From: Prorocentrum cordatum
Taxonomy: Eukaryota > Sar > Dinophyceae > Prorocentrales > Prorocentraceae
NCBI GenBank assembly: GCA_963575745.1
Contig: CAUYUJ010009557.1
Span: 188,501 to 252,500 of the forward strand
Direction of reading: 5' to 3'
Length of the DNA stretch: 64,000 bases
Of the stretch, positions 25,032 through 36,539 are shown piece by piece; within the stretch, counting starts at the first letter, position 1; each line of letters opens with the position of its first letter. The position numbers and the translations under genes were made by a program. The notes below the pieces were generated by a model. It had not been told where the DNA came from. It did no database searches and saw nothing but the letters and a program-made list of their open reading frames with translations.

Positions 25032-25561
25032 CAATGAACCTGTTGATGCCGAAGCTTGCTAGCTCGAGCCTGAGCTGCCGCGAGCTCGTCAAAGTCGACC
25101 TCGATGACAGAGGCAGCCGAGACCGCCTGAGCCCCGCTGTCCAGCCTCAGCCGTTCCCGTGCGATGCAAGCGCCGGCGCCTCGTTGCAATCCTCGAGCCA
25201 GCTGCACGACACCTCGGATCACCAGCTTGCCTGCTTCCACCAGCAGCAGCCCCAACAACCCAATGCCGAGCTGTAACGTCCAGGAGGGCGACGACTCGCC
25301 TGCCGACGGGCAGGCCGGGCAAGGGGTACAGGGCGAGGGGCAGCTATGTCTCTCGCAGGCCTCCACCGCAGCCGAGATGCACTCCGCCAGCGGCACTAGG
25401 CGTCCAGAAGGCTCGCTGACCTCTAGGTGCGCGGAGCCTCCAGCAGCCGAAGGCGGCACCAGCGGCACAGCGGCAGGCCCCACAGGCGTGAGCCACAAGC
25501 GCGCGAGGCCGATGGCACCGAAGTGTGCGAGGATCGAGAGCCCAAGCCCACGGGCGAGCAT
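25031..25561 (-). CDS. Gag-like ORF1 of the YR element
   Basis: 176 codons ending in a TGA that shares one base with the ATG of the next frame (TGATG at 25033-25029), a stop-restart type overlap. It has a Cys/Pro-rich middle (repeated C-P-x-C units near residues 70-85), one clear hydrophobic segment (LGIGLLGLLLVEAGKLVI, near residue 100-117) and a Gln/Ala/Arg-rich tail. No zinc knuckle is seen. Its position directly upstream of RT suggests the gag role; there is no direct family match. Confidence 0.5.
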   Translation of the reverse strand: MLARGLGLSILAHFGAIGLARLWLTPVGPAAVPLVPPSAAGGSAHLEVSEPSGRLVPLAECISAAVEACERHSCPSPCTPCPACPSAGESSPSWTLQLGIGLLGLLLVEAGKLVIRGVVQLARGLQRGAGACIARERLRLDSGAQAVSAASVIEVDFDELAAAQARASKLRHQQVH

Positions 25562-25587
25562 GGGCTGGGGGCAGCTGTGCCCCCTCC

Positions 25588-25672
25588 AGACTTGAGCAAG
25601 TACGTCGACGGGACGTCGATGCGGCGATCATGCATCTGCTAACACATTACTTCTGCTTGTTAAAAGCGGCCA
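25588..25672 (-). repeat. Split repeat A, first copy (5' end of the YR element)
   Basis: 85 bp, repeated at 20522-20606 with one mismatch seen. It contains the inverted motif GTACGTCGACGGGACGTCGA and ends in CGGCCA on the plus strand. It precedes the gag-like ORF in the sense direction. Confidence 0.9.
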
Positions 25673-25760
25673 TATGTACATATGTAGATTGAATGGCATG
25701 CGAGCAGGTAAGAGCGAACACTTATAAACTTAGTGTTGTTGCTGTGGCTATCGTTGTCTG
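25673..25760 (+). repeat. Remainder of the last array unit, right of the YR element
   Basis: Contains GGCATGCGAGCAGGTAAGAG followed by CGAAC and GTTGTTGCTG, the block that follows the GGGTATCGAGGGTTTGGG block in other units. Its other half ends at 20280, so the YR element split this unit. Confidence 0.8.
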
Positions 25761-25767
25761 ATGTCGT

Positions 25768-25868
25768 CGTCCCACCCGCGACCCGCCCCGCAACACACCC
25801 ACGACCCGCCCCGCGACCCACCACGCGACCCACCCGCGGCCCACCCCGCGACCACCCCGCGCCCGCCG
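25768..25868. repeat. CCCGCGACC-type short tandem repeat
   Basis: Units of about 10-12 bases, CCACCCGCGA-like, just right of the split array unit. Confidence 0.7.
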
Positions 25869-26942
25869 CCTCACTCTGATCCGCAACTGTGGGGTGCTAC
25901 ATATTTGGCCCCGCAGGGCCCGAACCACGCACGCCACGGCGGAGAGGCGGGCCATCCCTTCACGCACTCTTGACGCGCATCATGCCTGCACGGCTGCGAT
26001 GCTTAGAGAGAGCGAACGCGCCGCGGCCGCGACCGCCGCAGCCACCGCCGCCGTCGACGTCGTCGCGCTCGCCGACGAAGTCGTCGTCGTGGCCGTCGTC
26101 GTGGCCGCCGTTGCCGTCGTGTCCGTCGTCGTCCGGGCGACGCGGACCTCCAGTCGAAGGAAGGCTAGTCGAGACAACGGCGGCTCTCCCGCCAAGCCCT
26201 GTCGTTCAGAGTCAATCCTCGGCTCCCTCCCCTGGGTTTCATCCTGGCCCGTTCTTCGAGGCGGGCACAGCCGCGGCGACGAGCAGCCCACCATAGGCAA
26301 GAAAAGGTTGACAAACGGAAGGGGGAGGCCGCCTTCGACTTTGACGTCTCGAAACAGCAGGGAGGGGCCGCTCAAAACGAAAAGGTTGGAAACCGTTCCG
26401 ACTGGCTCTCCTCTAAGTCGTGGCCGCCACCGTCGCCGTCGCCTCGTCATCGTGGCTACCGTCGTCAGGGCGACGGAATCATTCAGGTCGCCCTCGTGGT
26501 GAGGCTTACGGGTCCATCACTCGGGCCTCAGGCCGACCATCGGGATGATCCGGGCCCCCAGGGCACGCTCTCGGCAAGGCGCAGGTTGGTCTTGAAGATC
26601 ATCTCGAGGCCACAGGACCGCCGAAAACATAATTACGAAAGCTGCCACAGGCCTCGAGCCTCGGCCGGGGTCGCCGTCGGCGCCAGTGTGCAGTCGTCGT
26701 CGGCGTCGTCGGTGTGACGGAGGTCCTTGAGGTGCACCCTCTTCGAGGACGCGCCGCTGCCAGCGGCCGCCGCCGCGGCGCTGTGCGCGGTGGGCTGCGG
26801 CGCGAGCATGGCGTCGTCCGCGGCGAGGGCCCGCGGCGGCGCCAACGGCGGGGAGGTGCCGGGCGCGGCCTCGGCGGAAGCCGTCCCCGGAGTCGGAACG
26901 CGTAGAACGTCCCGCCGCGGGCGGGTGGGATTCCGACGATGA

Positions 26943-27298
26943 ATACGACGACGACGAGGACGACGGCGAGGACGAGGACGAGGACGAGGACGAAGACGAG
27001 GACGACACGGCGACGGAACGCTGGCGCCAGCGGCGGGGCAGCCTGGGGCGGCTTCGGCGGAAGGATTGCGGAGTCGGAGCGCGACAGCACAGGTGTTCAC
27101 ACGGCGGGCAGGTGGAGTTCCTGGGTGTCCTCCTCCTCCTCCTCCTCCTCCTCCTCCTCCCTCCTCCTCCTCCTCCTCCTCCCTCCTCCCTCCTCCTCCT
27201 CCCTCCTCCTCCTCCTCCTCCTCCTCCTCCTCCTCCTCCCTCCTCCTCCTCCTCCTCCTCCTCCTCCTCCTCCCTCCTCCCTCCTCCTCCTCCTCCTC

Positions 27299-27334
<36 letters not shown>

Positions 27335-27358
27335 CTCCTCCTCCTCCTCCTCTTCCTC

Positions 27359-27402
<44 letters not shown>

Positions 27403-27415
27403 GCTCCTCAACCCC
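26943..27415. repeat. GACGAG and CCT/CTCGTC trinucleotide tracts
   Basis: 26943-27005 is a GACGAG run and 27129-27415 a long CCT run with TCGTCC blocks. They create very long Ser-, Pro-, Leu-, Glu- or Arg-rich frames that I do not treat as genes. Confidence 0.9.
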
Positions 27416-27999
27416 TTCGTCCTCCTCTGCAACCTCCTCGGGCCGTCTGGTCCCACAGGTCTGTCGCTTCTCGGCGGTGTCCCAATCCCGGGGGGTTCTC
27501 CAGCAGCTGCGACTCACCCAGGGCGTTCCGGTGGTGCTCGCAATGGCCCGAGCGGCCACCAGCGACCCGAGTTTTTTGCCCGACAGCCACTGTCGTTGCG
27601 TCCGAGTCCCTGACGGGCATTATCTTGAATTTTCTCGCTCCGGGCGGGGGGGGCCTTCCCGACGGGGGGGACACAATAAAAATGCTCATGGACACACACA
27701 TAAATACACACGAACAACAGGACTCCCCATATTTTCCCATGTTTGTATATGTTCGTCTGACCCTCCACTCCCCATGTTTTCTCACATGTTCCTGGGAATA
27801 TACGATTCATTGTGTTTGTGTGTTGTTTCCCCTTCTGAATCAAGGAAGGGCAGGGGCGGAGGTGAGGTTGGGAGGAAAATCGCTGTGAGCGGCTCATGGA
27901 AGAAGGGCACGTGAGCATCCAGCTGGGTGCGTTCGGTGAGCCCCCTCTACGAGCCCCCAGTCCCGGGCCCCGCGGAACCGTCAGAAATCCGCGCGGTGT

Positions 28000-30900
28000 G
28001 AAAGCTATCTAACTATACGAAATCTTCGGCGCCGATCCAGCACATATGCTAGATGCCTCAACCAGCGCGCGTCATGCAATCGCGATGCGAACTCGAGAGG
28101 CGCAGGACATAGAGGGACGGCCACGGCGGCTCAGCGGCGGCCCTTCCGACTCAGGTTGAAGCAAGGCGCCGCCTGCTTGCCATTGCTCACGCACTGCTGG
28201 TTGATCTGCAGCTCGATGGGCCGATGATCTGGGAAGGCCAGCTCCTGCCGAAGGCGTGCTTTTGTGTATACAAACAGCTGGTTGAAAGGGGCGTTTCATC
28301 TCTTACTGTCTACTCCTGTTCTGAGAGCTCAACATAACAAAGGTACATTGACGGACGGGGTAGTGGCGGAGTAGTGGACAATGTACTGGTCGAGATCCTG
28401 CATCAGGTTCTGCGAGTGCCCCACTGTCACCCGCGCGGACAGCTGGCGCGCGGACTAGCAAAAATCCACGAGGACGGCAGTCGCTTGAACGCCGCGAAGA
28501 GGGCGGACCGCGAGCCATTCCAGCTCGTCGCCAGCGGGTTTGCACCGCATGATCTGCCCTGCGGAAACGCTTGCTTTACTGTCGCGCCGATTTGGCCGAA
28601 CTCTCCTGGTTCCAGGAAGCGCGAACGCGCCCCCTCGGTCCACCCGCGGGGGCACGAACGCAAGTCCTTTTTTAAAACCTAGACCGAGCAGCGGCAAGAA
28701 TCGATACAATGGCGTATATATAACGTATCCCAAACAACCGTTGTAGCGCTGAAAGCTCCACTTCTCCCAGGCGCGCTGGAGGTTGCACGAGATCCAGATC
28801 TTGTCCTCTAGGTAAACACGCCGGGGGGGGGGGGGGGGGGGGCTGCTAAAACGTATAAATAATATCAGAAGATATTTTAGAACGGGATGTATTCCATATT
28901 CAACACTCCCCGACTCCCCGCCTTTGGCCATGCGACCTCGCAGGCGCGGCCCGAGTTTGTTCCAAGCGATGGAAGGAAGCAGGTTCGGCGCAGGCCTCGT
29001 TGCGGCCCCGCCTTCGAAGTGAGTAAATTCGCGCGCCATGGCGCACGACAACATTACAACTGGACTTTCGAATCCTGGACCTATCCGCGGCAGCTACATT
29101 TGCAATAGCAGCACAACAAAATAACGTACTAGCGTGAACGCGAATAAGTGCATAACGTGGTATCTAGTGCTAGTGAGTTTGCCCCTGTATTGGAAACGAT
29201 GGGATTATTGCTGAATGGACAAAATCGGAGCATGACGCATTTGCCAACGCAGCGAAACAATGCGGAGTTCATACGAAACGCAAACATCGAAACTTGTTTT
29301 GTTCCACGGCGCTGTTGCGCCAGATTCCAGCGGGGTATCTGGCGCAGTTGGTTCGTTTTATATGTGAAGTAATGTCGCTGCGAATCGTTATTGCATCAGC
29401 ATCCACAAAACAGCAGCTATTAATACTACTGCAATTATGATGACTATTGCGACTTGCGCGTTTGCTGTGTGTTTCTGCCGGCGTGCCGAGGTTATTCGGG
29501 TGGCCCCAGGGCGCGCAAAATCCATCCGCAAGCGGTTTCAAATTGGCCTCGTTGCCCCTTGCATTTGCTCTAATTTTCACCGTCAGAGGCCGGGCTTTAT
29601 TTCTGTCCCGGGGCGAAAAATAAGCGCTAGTGGCCCTTTAGTCGAGATAGTGATTTGCCAGCGAAGCAACCATAATTATTACAAGTGGTCTGACTATTAC
29701 AACGTGCATCGCTACCTGGATGTTTCACCTGGGGGCCGCAGGTTTTCCAATGCCCAAGGGAGTTTAAAAAACCACCCGGAGGTAACTCCGAATTGGTTTT
29801 GTCTTTCCAGTGCGTTCGCTGCAACTTCCACAATTGATTTTTGCTCGGAGGTACCTCCGGCGGCCGAAGGTTTTTGGGTTTCGGTGGGAAAAAAATACGC
29901 TAGCGGCCCTTCATTCGGTATCATGATTTGCCAACATAAGAACTCCAATTCCTATTGTCATTATTATGATCGTTTTTACTTATACCGCCATTGCTACTTA
30001 CTTCTCGCTTCGGGCTCCCAGAACAGAGAAAAACCTTACTTGATTCCTTTCTAGACTCTAGAGATCATGCTTCATTGCCGCTAAATGCACCGCGAGCGCT
30101 GGACGCTGCAGGGGGGCATTCCCAATGCCTAAAGAGACCCGCGGAGACCGCCGTGGAGGAGCTTCAGAGAACTTGCGGGGGTCTCGGGAACTGCCGGGAG
30201 GGAGTGCGGACAGCCTTTAGCGATTTCTTGATTACAATTTCAATCCTGTTTGTTTTCGCTTGGGTCAACGTCAACTACGATGCAAGCGCCCTCGACGGCG
30301 CGCGGTGCTTCGCCGAAAATCATTTGGTCTCTGTCCACAAGCATATCGCATCCGAACTCTCTTTGTTCGTTCATTCTGATTTCGCGCAAATCGGATGGAC
30401 CCAAGCTGCCGCGAGAGTCATCTGGTCTTCAAGATGCAGTGCGCACGTCGCTCACACCTTTTGAAGCTTTGCATCGCAGAACAGTTCCATTGAAATTGAA
30501 AAGACTACGGATGTGTTCCGTGAACGAGTTGGGTAAGTCTGCGAACGCCTCCGTCTCTCCAACGCGAACCAGCGCAATCGCCTTGGGCCTGGCCCGAGTT
30601 CCCCCACGAAAACAAACTTCTCTCTGAATGCGATTGACTTCATCACTGGACAACAGGTCCTAGCTTGCATGCTTGATCGTATGGTCAAATCCGTCGAGCC
30701 ATATACCTTTCGATCGGAAACTCTGGGAGCCTGAAATGAGATTGCACATGTGCGCGTCAAATAAACATGTAGATAAACATACACACTCAGGCCGTGCCAA
30801 GAAATGAAAAGCCTTCTGAACTAGCTCACCCAAGATGGCCGGCTCCCGTCTGCCACCTGTCCAAACATTCCCGCGGTCGGCCCGTCTCCCGCATGGACTG

Positions 30901-31360
30901 AATACTGGAACATGTAAAGTGCAAGTGGCTGCGCTGAGAAGAAGAATGATGCGCTGTTCATGTCTAGCTCGAATAGTGCATCCGACAGGAACGGTGCTTT
31001 CATGTGCCCAGATGCTGCGAGAGTTCTCACTCATTGCTGTTCGAAGCGCGTAAACTGGGATAAGTACCGCATGCAGGCGCGCGCGCCGCGACTCGACTCG
31101 TCGAGCTTCGCCGCAATGGCGCTCTGAATCAGATCGGAGAAGCGCGGTAAAATGATCGGTGTCACGCGACAGAGACATTCGCATGCGAATCGCTTTGTTT
31201 ATTCTCAACTCAAACATGTCTCTGCAAAAGCTCACTCGGCTTGTCAACTTTAGATACAACAGCGCGCGCGCTTCCGTTCCATCATGCGCAACCATCTCTT
31301 GAAACCTTAAACCGCCAGGATGAAATTGTGAAGCGTGCAAGTAATTACTACTTCTAGTAT
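28000..31360. other. Lower-GC stretch without recognisable gene
   Basis: Mixed-composition DNA, less GC-rich than its surroundings. It contains a run of 20 G (28823-28842), a weak ~250-bp tandem duplication (29437-30050) with motifs such as GATTTGCCA and TAGCGGCCCTT in order, and a minus-strand frame of 267 codons (30660-31463) with no domain I recognise. Unspliced exons of a gene cannot be excluded. Confidence 0.4.
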
Positions 31361-31597
31361 CTAGTAGCTTCTGTACGTAGGTCTTGCTCCTCTTCCTGAT
31401 GCAAACTCGCTGCCTTTGTACTTCGGCCCATAGTGTGAAACGCAATGCGATCTCGGCGCACAAGTGCTCCGCAACCCTGCCATCGTTTGCAATATGTTCT
31501 CGGTGTTTTTTCCTCTTTGTCCATTTTGCTCAATCCAACAAATTTGTTCGACTGCATCAGACGCTGCCACGCGCTTGCTCGTGCGTTTAGATGACGC
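31361..31597 (-). pseudogene. Open extension downstream of the ubiquitin-like unit
   Basis: The frame continues about 78 codons after Gly-Gly to a stop at 31361-31363. It is Ser/Lys/Arg-rich with scattered Cys and His. If the unit was once a ubiquitin-fusion gene this would be the fused partner; no homology was recognised. Confidence 0.35.
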
Positions 31598-31825
31598 ACC
31601 GCCTCGCAAACGAAGAATTAGTAGCATTCTGAATTATTTCAGGATGTTGTAAATCGACAGCGGTGGCCCGCTCTCCAGCTGCGTTCCTGCGAGACTCAGT
31701 CGCTGTTGCTCAACGGGCACACGGCCCGCATCTTGGACTCTGAATTTGACGTGGTCGACAGCGCAACAATCATTCAAGGTCCGTGCGATCCTTTTCCCCC
31801 CGAGGGTCTCCGCGAAAGTCCGCGC
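31598..31825 (-). pseudogene. Ubiquitin-like pseudogene with stop at codon 64
   Basis: Read on the minus strand, 76 codons align without gaps to ubiquitin. TL at 7-8 and GK at 10-11 correspond, then VK at 26-27, VQD at 30-32, QQRL at 40-43, AGTQLESG at 46-53, LS.YNI.K at 56-63, and LRLRGG at 71-76 ending at 31598. Codon 64 is TAA (31634-31636). The N-terminal third is much diverged (Cys-Cys at 20-21). The frame stays open after Gly76 to 31361, giving about 78 further residues; this tail matches neither the L40 nor the S27a fusion as far as I recognise. Upstream, a G run (31854-31871 on the sense strand) encodes six glycines. Confidence 0.8.
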
Positions 31826-31899
31826 GTCAGTTGGGTCGACTTTCATCGCGACACCCCCCCCCCCCCCCCCCGCGTCGCCCCCAGGCGAGGAGAGAGGCG

Positions 31900-33065
31900 A
31901 ACGCAAGAGGGCACGGGGGAGGAAAGGTGAAGAGGAGGAAGGAATGACAGATCAGAAAAAGAGACAGGAAACCCAAACAGAAGGGAGGATAGGAAGGTGG
32001 GTGCGTGTCTCTCGCCGCGTGAACCAGCGCGCGTCCTCGAATGGATCGTCGGTCTCGCCCTCGTCCAGACGAAGCAGCGCTTGCAGACGAATCGCCCATC
32101 CAAGTCTGGAGCGATTCTTGCCCCTGGAATATCGAAATCGCCGCCCGTTAACAATGCTCGCTCGCATTGCCGACTTTCCGAGGGCAAAACGTACCATCAC
32201 AAGCAGGATGGCGGGGGGAATGCCAAAGCAATGCGTAGAACACATCGCGTAAAGCATCGTGAGATACAGGAAACACCGAGATGAGGTGAACGACGGGCCC
32301 TGCGCGGAGGCGGCCGGTGGGCGCGGCGGAATCGTCGACGCGGACATTGCTTCCACAGGAAAGCGGATTCCCAGAGCAGCCGTTCCTTTCAGGGCGTTGT
32401 GGGAGAATCCAACTTGACGGTGACTCTCGAGCCTGGTCATATAACAACGATGATAATGCCGAGCTGGATATCCAGGAATAGTATGCTGACGCGCTATATG
32501 CTTTTGCTCATCCTCCCATATGCTCCCGTCAGATAGTTTTTGATCTTCGTACTGCGCCCATTTTTTATGTATGTATAAATTTCAAATATGATATATATAT
32601 ACCATTGTTGGGCTTCTTGGGCTCTCTTGGGAGGTCTCTCCGGGATGTTTTGAGGCATCTTGCGAACGTCTTGGGCCGTCTTGGTGATATCCCGGAGGTT
32701 TAGATCCATTGCCCTCAAATATGAAGGCCTGGGTGGTGCTCGAAACCCGCTATCCCCGCGTCTGGTGGGGGGCGAACAGGCGTTCGCTCCCGCCGACCCC
32801 GCCGTGGGTGGGTCACAAGCGTGGGCCTCTTCTCCTCCTCCTCCTCCTCTTGCATCCTTCCTGTATTATTCGCTCTCATCGTCATCGCAATGTTTACCCT
32901 TGCATCAAGGTCAAGGTCAAGGTCCCGTGCGAGCACGAAGCCCGGTCCGATACCGGACGCGGAGTGACACAATTACAACTCTCTGCTGCTGATGCATTCA
33001 TGATTGGGCATGGAAAATAAGGAGGGGACAAGGGAGGGAGGAAAGAACGGAAGGAGGGAGGGGGG
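31900..33065. other. Unassigned stretch with short open frames
   Basis: Has a minus-strand frame at 31952-32440 containing a hydrophobic segment and an (AT)-rich spot at 32585-32605. No recognisable gene. Confidence 0.35.
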
Positions 33066-33069
33066 GGAG

Positions 33070-34577
33070 TCAAACTGCAAATCTGTCCCACGTCGTTCGT
33101 GGCCTGCCTCTGTAGCGCTTCGGCTGGGCAGGCAGCTTTGCGTCGATAGTGCCGCCTGGCTTCCAGGCCGCGACTAGACTCAGCAACGTGTTTGGGCTCA
33201 GATGATAAAGCTTTTCCTGCAACCGGGCCTTGCTTTTGGTGAGCTCCGCGGTCCATTGCCGGATGGGTTGCGAGCTTGTGCTGCTTCGAGTCTTACCTTC
33301 AGCCGTCTGTACATGTCTGGCCAATCATCTGTGTCGAGTTTGACAGATCCCACCATGCAGCGTAACATTTGCCGCTGTGTACTTGCAAGCTTTTCAACGT
33401 CGTTCACTGTCATCGGCGCTGTCGACAAGCCGTACAAGGCCGTCGGCGCGACGGTGCTGTCGAACAGCCGGGCACGGAGGTCGAAGTTGACGTGCTTGTT
33501 CGTTAGGGCCGCCCTGAATGTGTTGAACGTGGCCCATGCACAACGAAGACGATTTGCAAGCACAGCCCTGCCTCGTTGCTTGAGGTCGCCCGGGAACCGA
33601 TTTCCCAAGTATGTGTGGTAATCAGAAGACCGCACCACGTTGATGAAATCTCCAGCAGTGTCAACTAAGACCTCGGACGCGTTATCGTACAAATGCTGAT
33701 CCAGGGTGAAAATCCGGCTCTTCTTGGCGTTCACCTCTAGGCCGACTCGCTGTAGCTCCTGGTTCAGCATGTCGAGTATCTCCGTGAGCTCTTCCAGACT
33801 ATTTGCGTAAACAATCAGGTCGTCTGCGAATCGCACGTGGGACAGGCGTCTGCTGCGGCATCTGGGTTCGAGCTTCAGGCCGCGGTCGCGCAAGCGGGTT
33901 TGCCAGCGCCGCATGACCATCTCCAGCGCAGCATTAAACAGCAGCGGACTCAGAACGTCACCTTGACGAACACCTCTTTTGATATGGAATGTACTGTCAG
34001 CTCCGAGTCGCCCAGTCTGCTTGCTGTATATCGCTGACAATATCTTCAAGTAGGGGCGAGGAACTCCTTGAAATTCCAGAGCCTCAAACAACTGGGGCCG
34101 CAAAATACGATCAAATGCCTTCTTCAAGTCTAAGCTCGCAAAGAGGGGGGGCACGTGATAGTCGATCGCCTTGCTGACTACTGTCTCCAAAACAAGCAGG
34201 GCGTCTTCGGTGCCGCGGGCCGGCATGAAGCCCATCTGCTCGTCGGACTGTTCTTGGTAGAGCCGGTGTTTGAGGCGGCCGTGGAGAAAACGAGCGAAGA
34301 TTGTGTATGTCACCCTCAAAATTTCTATCGGGCGCAAGTTGGAAGGATTAGACAGGTCTCCAAACTTTGGGAGCATGGTGAAATCCGTCTCATGCCATCC
34401 TTCGTCAACTCGTCCTTGCCGTATTAGATCATTCAAAGCTGAAGCGAAGAATTGTATAATCTCCGTGCCTCCCTTCGCAATCATCTCTAAAGCAACTCCG
34501 GATTGGTCCCGGCACCTGCCTCTTGCCATCTGCTTGACGGCGCGGCTCAGCTCTCCCAACTTACATAAATAAAACAT
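33070..34577 (-). pseudogene. Non-LTR (LINE) reverse transcriptase, 5'-truncated and frameshifted
   Basis: Codons from 34577 give a LINE RT: LPKFGDLSNPSNLRPIEIL, ARFLHGRLKHRLYQEQSDEQ with GFMPARGTEDAL, SLDLKKAFDRI, RGVRQGDVLSPLLFN, and the catalytic FADD in SHVRFADDLIVYAN. A thumb-like region follows (AGDFINVVRSSDYHTYLGN). Near 33300 the frame shifts by -1 and continues to 33070 with a typical C-terminal ending, RGRPRTTWDRF. No endonuclease domain precedes it; the reading frame simply begins near 34577, so this is a 5'-truncated copy, the usual LINE outcome. Introns or splice sites were not seen. Confidence 0.88.
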
Positions 34578-34659
34578 AAATTCATTTTTCCCTCAACCTG
34601 TTTCCCGCGCTGTTGAGCCACGGCGGCAATGCCCCGTGAGGGGTTTGTATTTTACATCA

Positions 34660-36490
34660 CCCTGAGCCCTCCTAGGAGTTTTCGGGATCTTTCGGGATCT
34701 CCTGAGACCCCCTGGCCCTCCCCCACCCCCACTCCCCCCCGGAAGCTCCCGAGGCCGCCCTGGGGCCTCCTGGGGCGGGTGGATTGTCCCCGAAAGGGCT
34801 TCCAAGGAGCGGGGCAAGGCCAAGAGTCTCGGGGCCGTCTTGGTCTTTGAGGAGAGGAGGATGGGGAGAATATGGAGGAGGATAGTGAGGAAGAGGGGAA
34901 AGAGGCAGAGGAAGAGGAGGAGAGAGACACAGATGAGGATGATGAGGAGGAGGCAGAGGGGAAATAGGAGGAGGAAGTCAAAGATAATGTGGAGGATAAT
35001 GAAGAAGGGAAGGGTGAAGAGATTGGCGGAAGAGCAAGAGACGTGAGACCATTAAAGATGGAAGGAAAAAAGAGAAGGATCGTATGTGACCTTTTTCGTC
35101 CTCCCACATATACGTATATACGCACTAGAAACATCGCGCGCGCTTCGCGGGCGCTTCGCGCACGCTCAAGTTCTAGCTAGGCTTGATCGGCTAACGCATG
35201 TAGTCTCATTTTGGTCGCTTCTTGCGTCCAGGGACTCCCTTGGAGGCCCTGCGCAAGCCTCGGAATCGTATAGAAGGGAAAGTGCGGAAACGCAGAAATC
35301 ATCCATTTCCTTTCGGGATTCAACGATTTGGGGCCCTCAAAAGCTTCCTGGGTTCTTTTTTGGTAGGCGAGGGGGGTCTGAATTGTGGTCTTTCGTGCAA
35401 GAGTAGACCAGGAGCCAAACTTAGCAAAACAAATGTTGGACTTCCAATTTTTTCAGTTCCTCGGCGCTGTTCGGCGCTGTGTTTTGTTTGTGCCTCGCGG
35501 GTTTTGTTAGCCGGGCCCCTCAGAGGTGTGGGATCTTCCGGACCCCCTGGGGGTTCTGGAGGCCTCCTGGAGGCCTGGAGAACTTTCGGAAGGGTGCCTA
35601 GGGCTGCGCGGGAGCGTGTTGGGCCGTTATTTACGTTCTCGGGGCTCCTGTTCTTGGGCGTCTTGGGGCCCCCCAGGAAGCCGGGAGGCGCGGTACCGGC
35701 CAGATGTGAGGGGATGTGTGGGATCTCCGAGTAGGAGTCCACTTTGAAAAAAAAGGAATTCTTGGATTTCCCTTTTATTTGTTTCAAAATCCTCGATCTT
35801 CGAGGTTGGAAGCAGGAAAACGTGAGAAGGCGAAAAACACTAGAAACACCATTGGAAATCAACGAGTTTACCCTCTTTGGGCTCTCTCAGGACGGCTCTC
35901 TCGCAGCTCTTTTGGGCTGTTCTTGGAGCCTCGTCGGGGTCTTTTTGGGGCCTCTCAGGGATTGGGGGTGCGTTGGGGGCCTCTGGGGGGTCCCGGAGGC
36001 CTCTCGGAGGTCTCTGGAAGACTCCTGCTCCCGTTCTTGGGCCCATCTTGGGCCTGCTCTGGGGTGGTCTGGGGCTGTCCTGGGGGCCTCTTCGGCTGTC
36101 GTGGAGCCTTCTTGGCCCGTCTCGGGGCCGTCCTGAGGGTCTCTTGGGTGGTCCTGGGGCGGTCTTGGGCGGCCTCTTCGGCGTTCTTGGAGCGTTGGAA
36201 GCTCGAAAACGCGAGAAGCCAAAAACATGGAAAACAAAAACAATGAAAATCTACGACTTGGACCTCTTTGGGCCGTCCCGGGACGCCTCTCGGACCTCTC
36301 TTGGGGTCTCTTGGAGGCAAGCTGTGAGCCTCGAGAGCCGTCCGAGGGCTGACTTGGGCTGCTTGGGAGCGTCTTGGGCCATCCTTTCGCATTCTGGGGA
36401 TTCCTGGGCAGCGTCTTGGGCCCTCCTGGAGCGCTGCGGAGGCTCCCCGGAAAGGCCGGGGGAGCGCCACCGGGAGCGTTCACGAGATGT
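34660..36490. repeat. Degenerate GGGCCTCTTGG-type repeats
   Basis: Many short variants of CTTGGG, CCTCTTGG and GTCTTGGGCC in loosely repeated order. Two longer copies about 390 bp apart (35806-35890 and 36196-36285) share GGAAGC, AAAACG-GAGAAG, AAAAAC and CCTCTTTGGGC blocks. The inverse pattern (CCCAAGAGG) recurs at 60410-60690. Confidence 0.65.
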
Positions 36491-36539
36491 TTCGGGGAGG
36501 TGTGGGACCTGGGGCTGGGAGGGGGGGGGCGTCATTTAT

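Larger units (their letters stand above)
20281..25672 (-). mobile_element. Tyrosine-recombinase (Ngaro/PAT-like) retrotransposon with split direct repeats
   Basis: In sense (minus) order: an 85-bp repeat (25588-25672), a gag-like ORF, RT/RNase H, a recombinase-like region, a methyltransferase-like domain, then a 120-bp repeat (20609-20728), the 85-bp repeat again (20522-20606) and the 120-bp repeat again (20281-20400). The order A1-ORFs-B1-A2-B2 is the split-direct-repeat arrangement known for Ngaro/PAT-type elements. It is inserted inside a copy of the local repeat unit, which stops at 20280 and resumes at 25673. Two in-frame stops (TAG near 22980, TGA near 21671) and a lost recombinase segment make this copy probably dead. 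Confidence 0.85.

Noticed and set aside
26633-27914. Frames of 224-308 codons rich in Glu, Ser, Pro or Arg
   Set aside because: Translations of CCT/GGA and GAC/GTC tracts in all frames; low complexity only.
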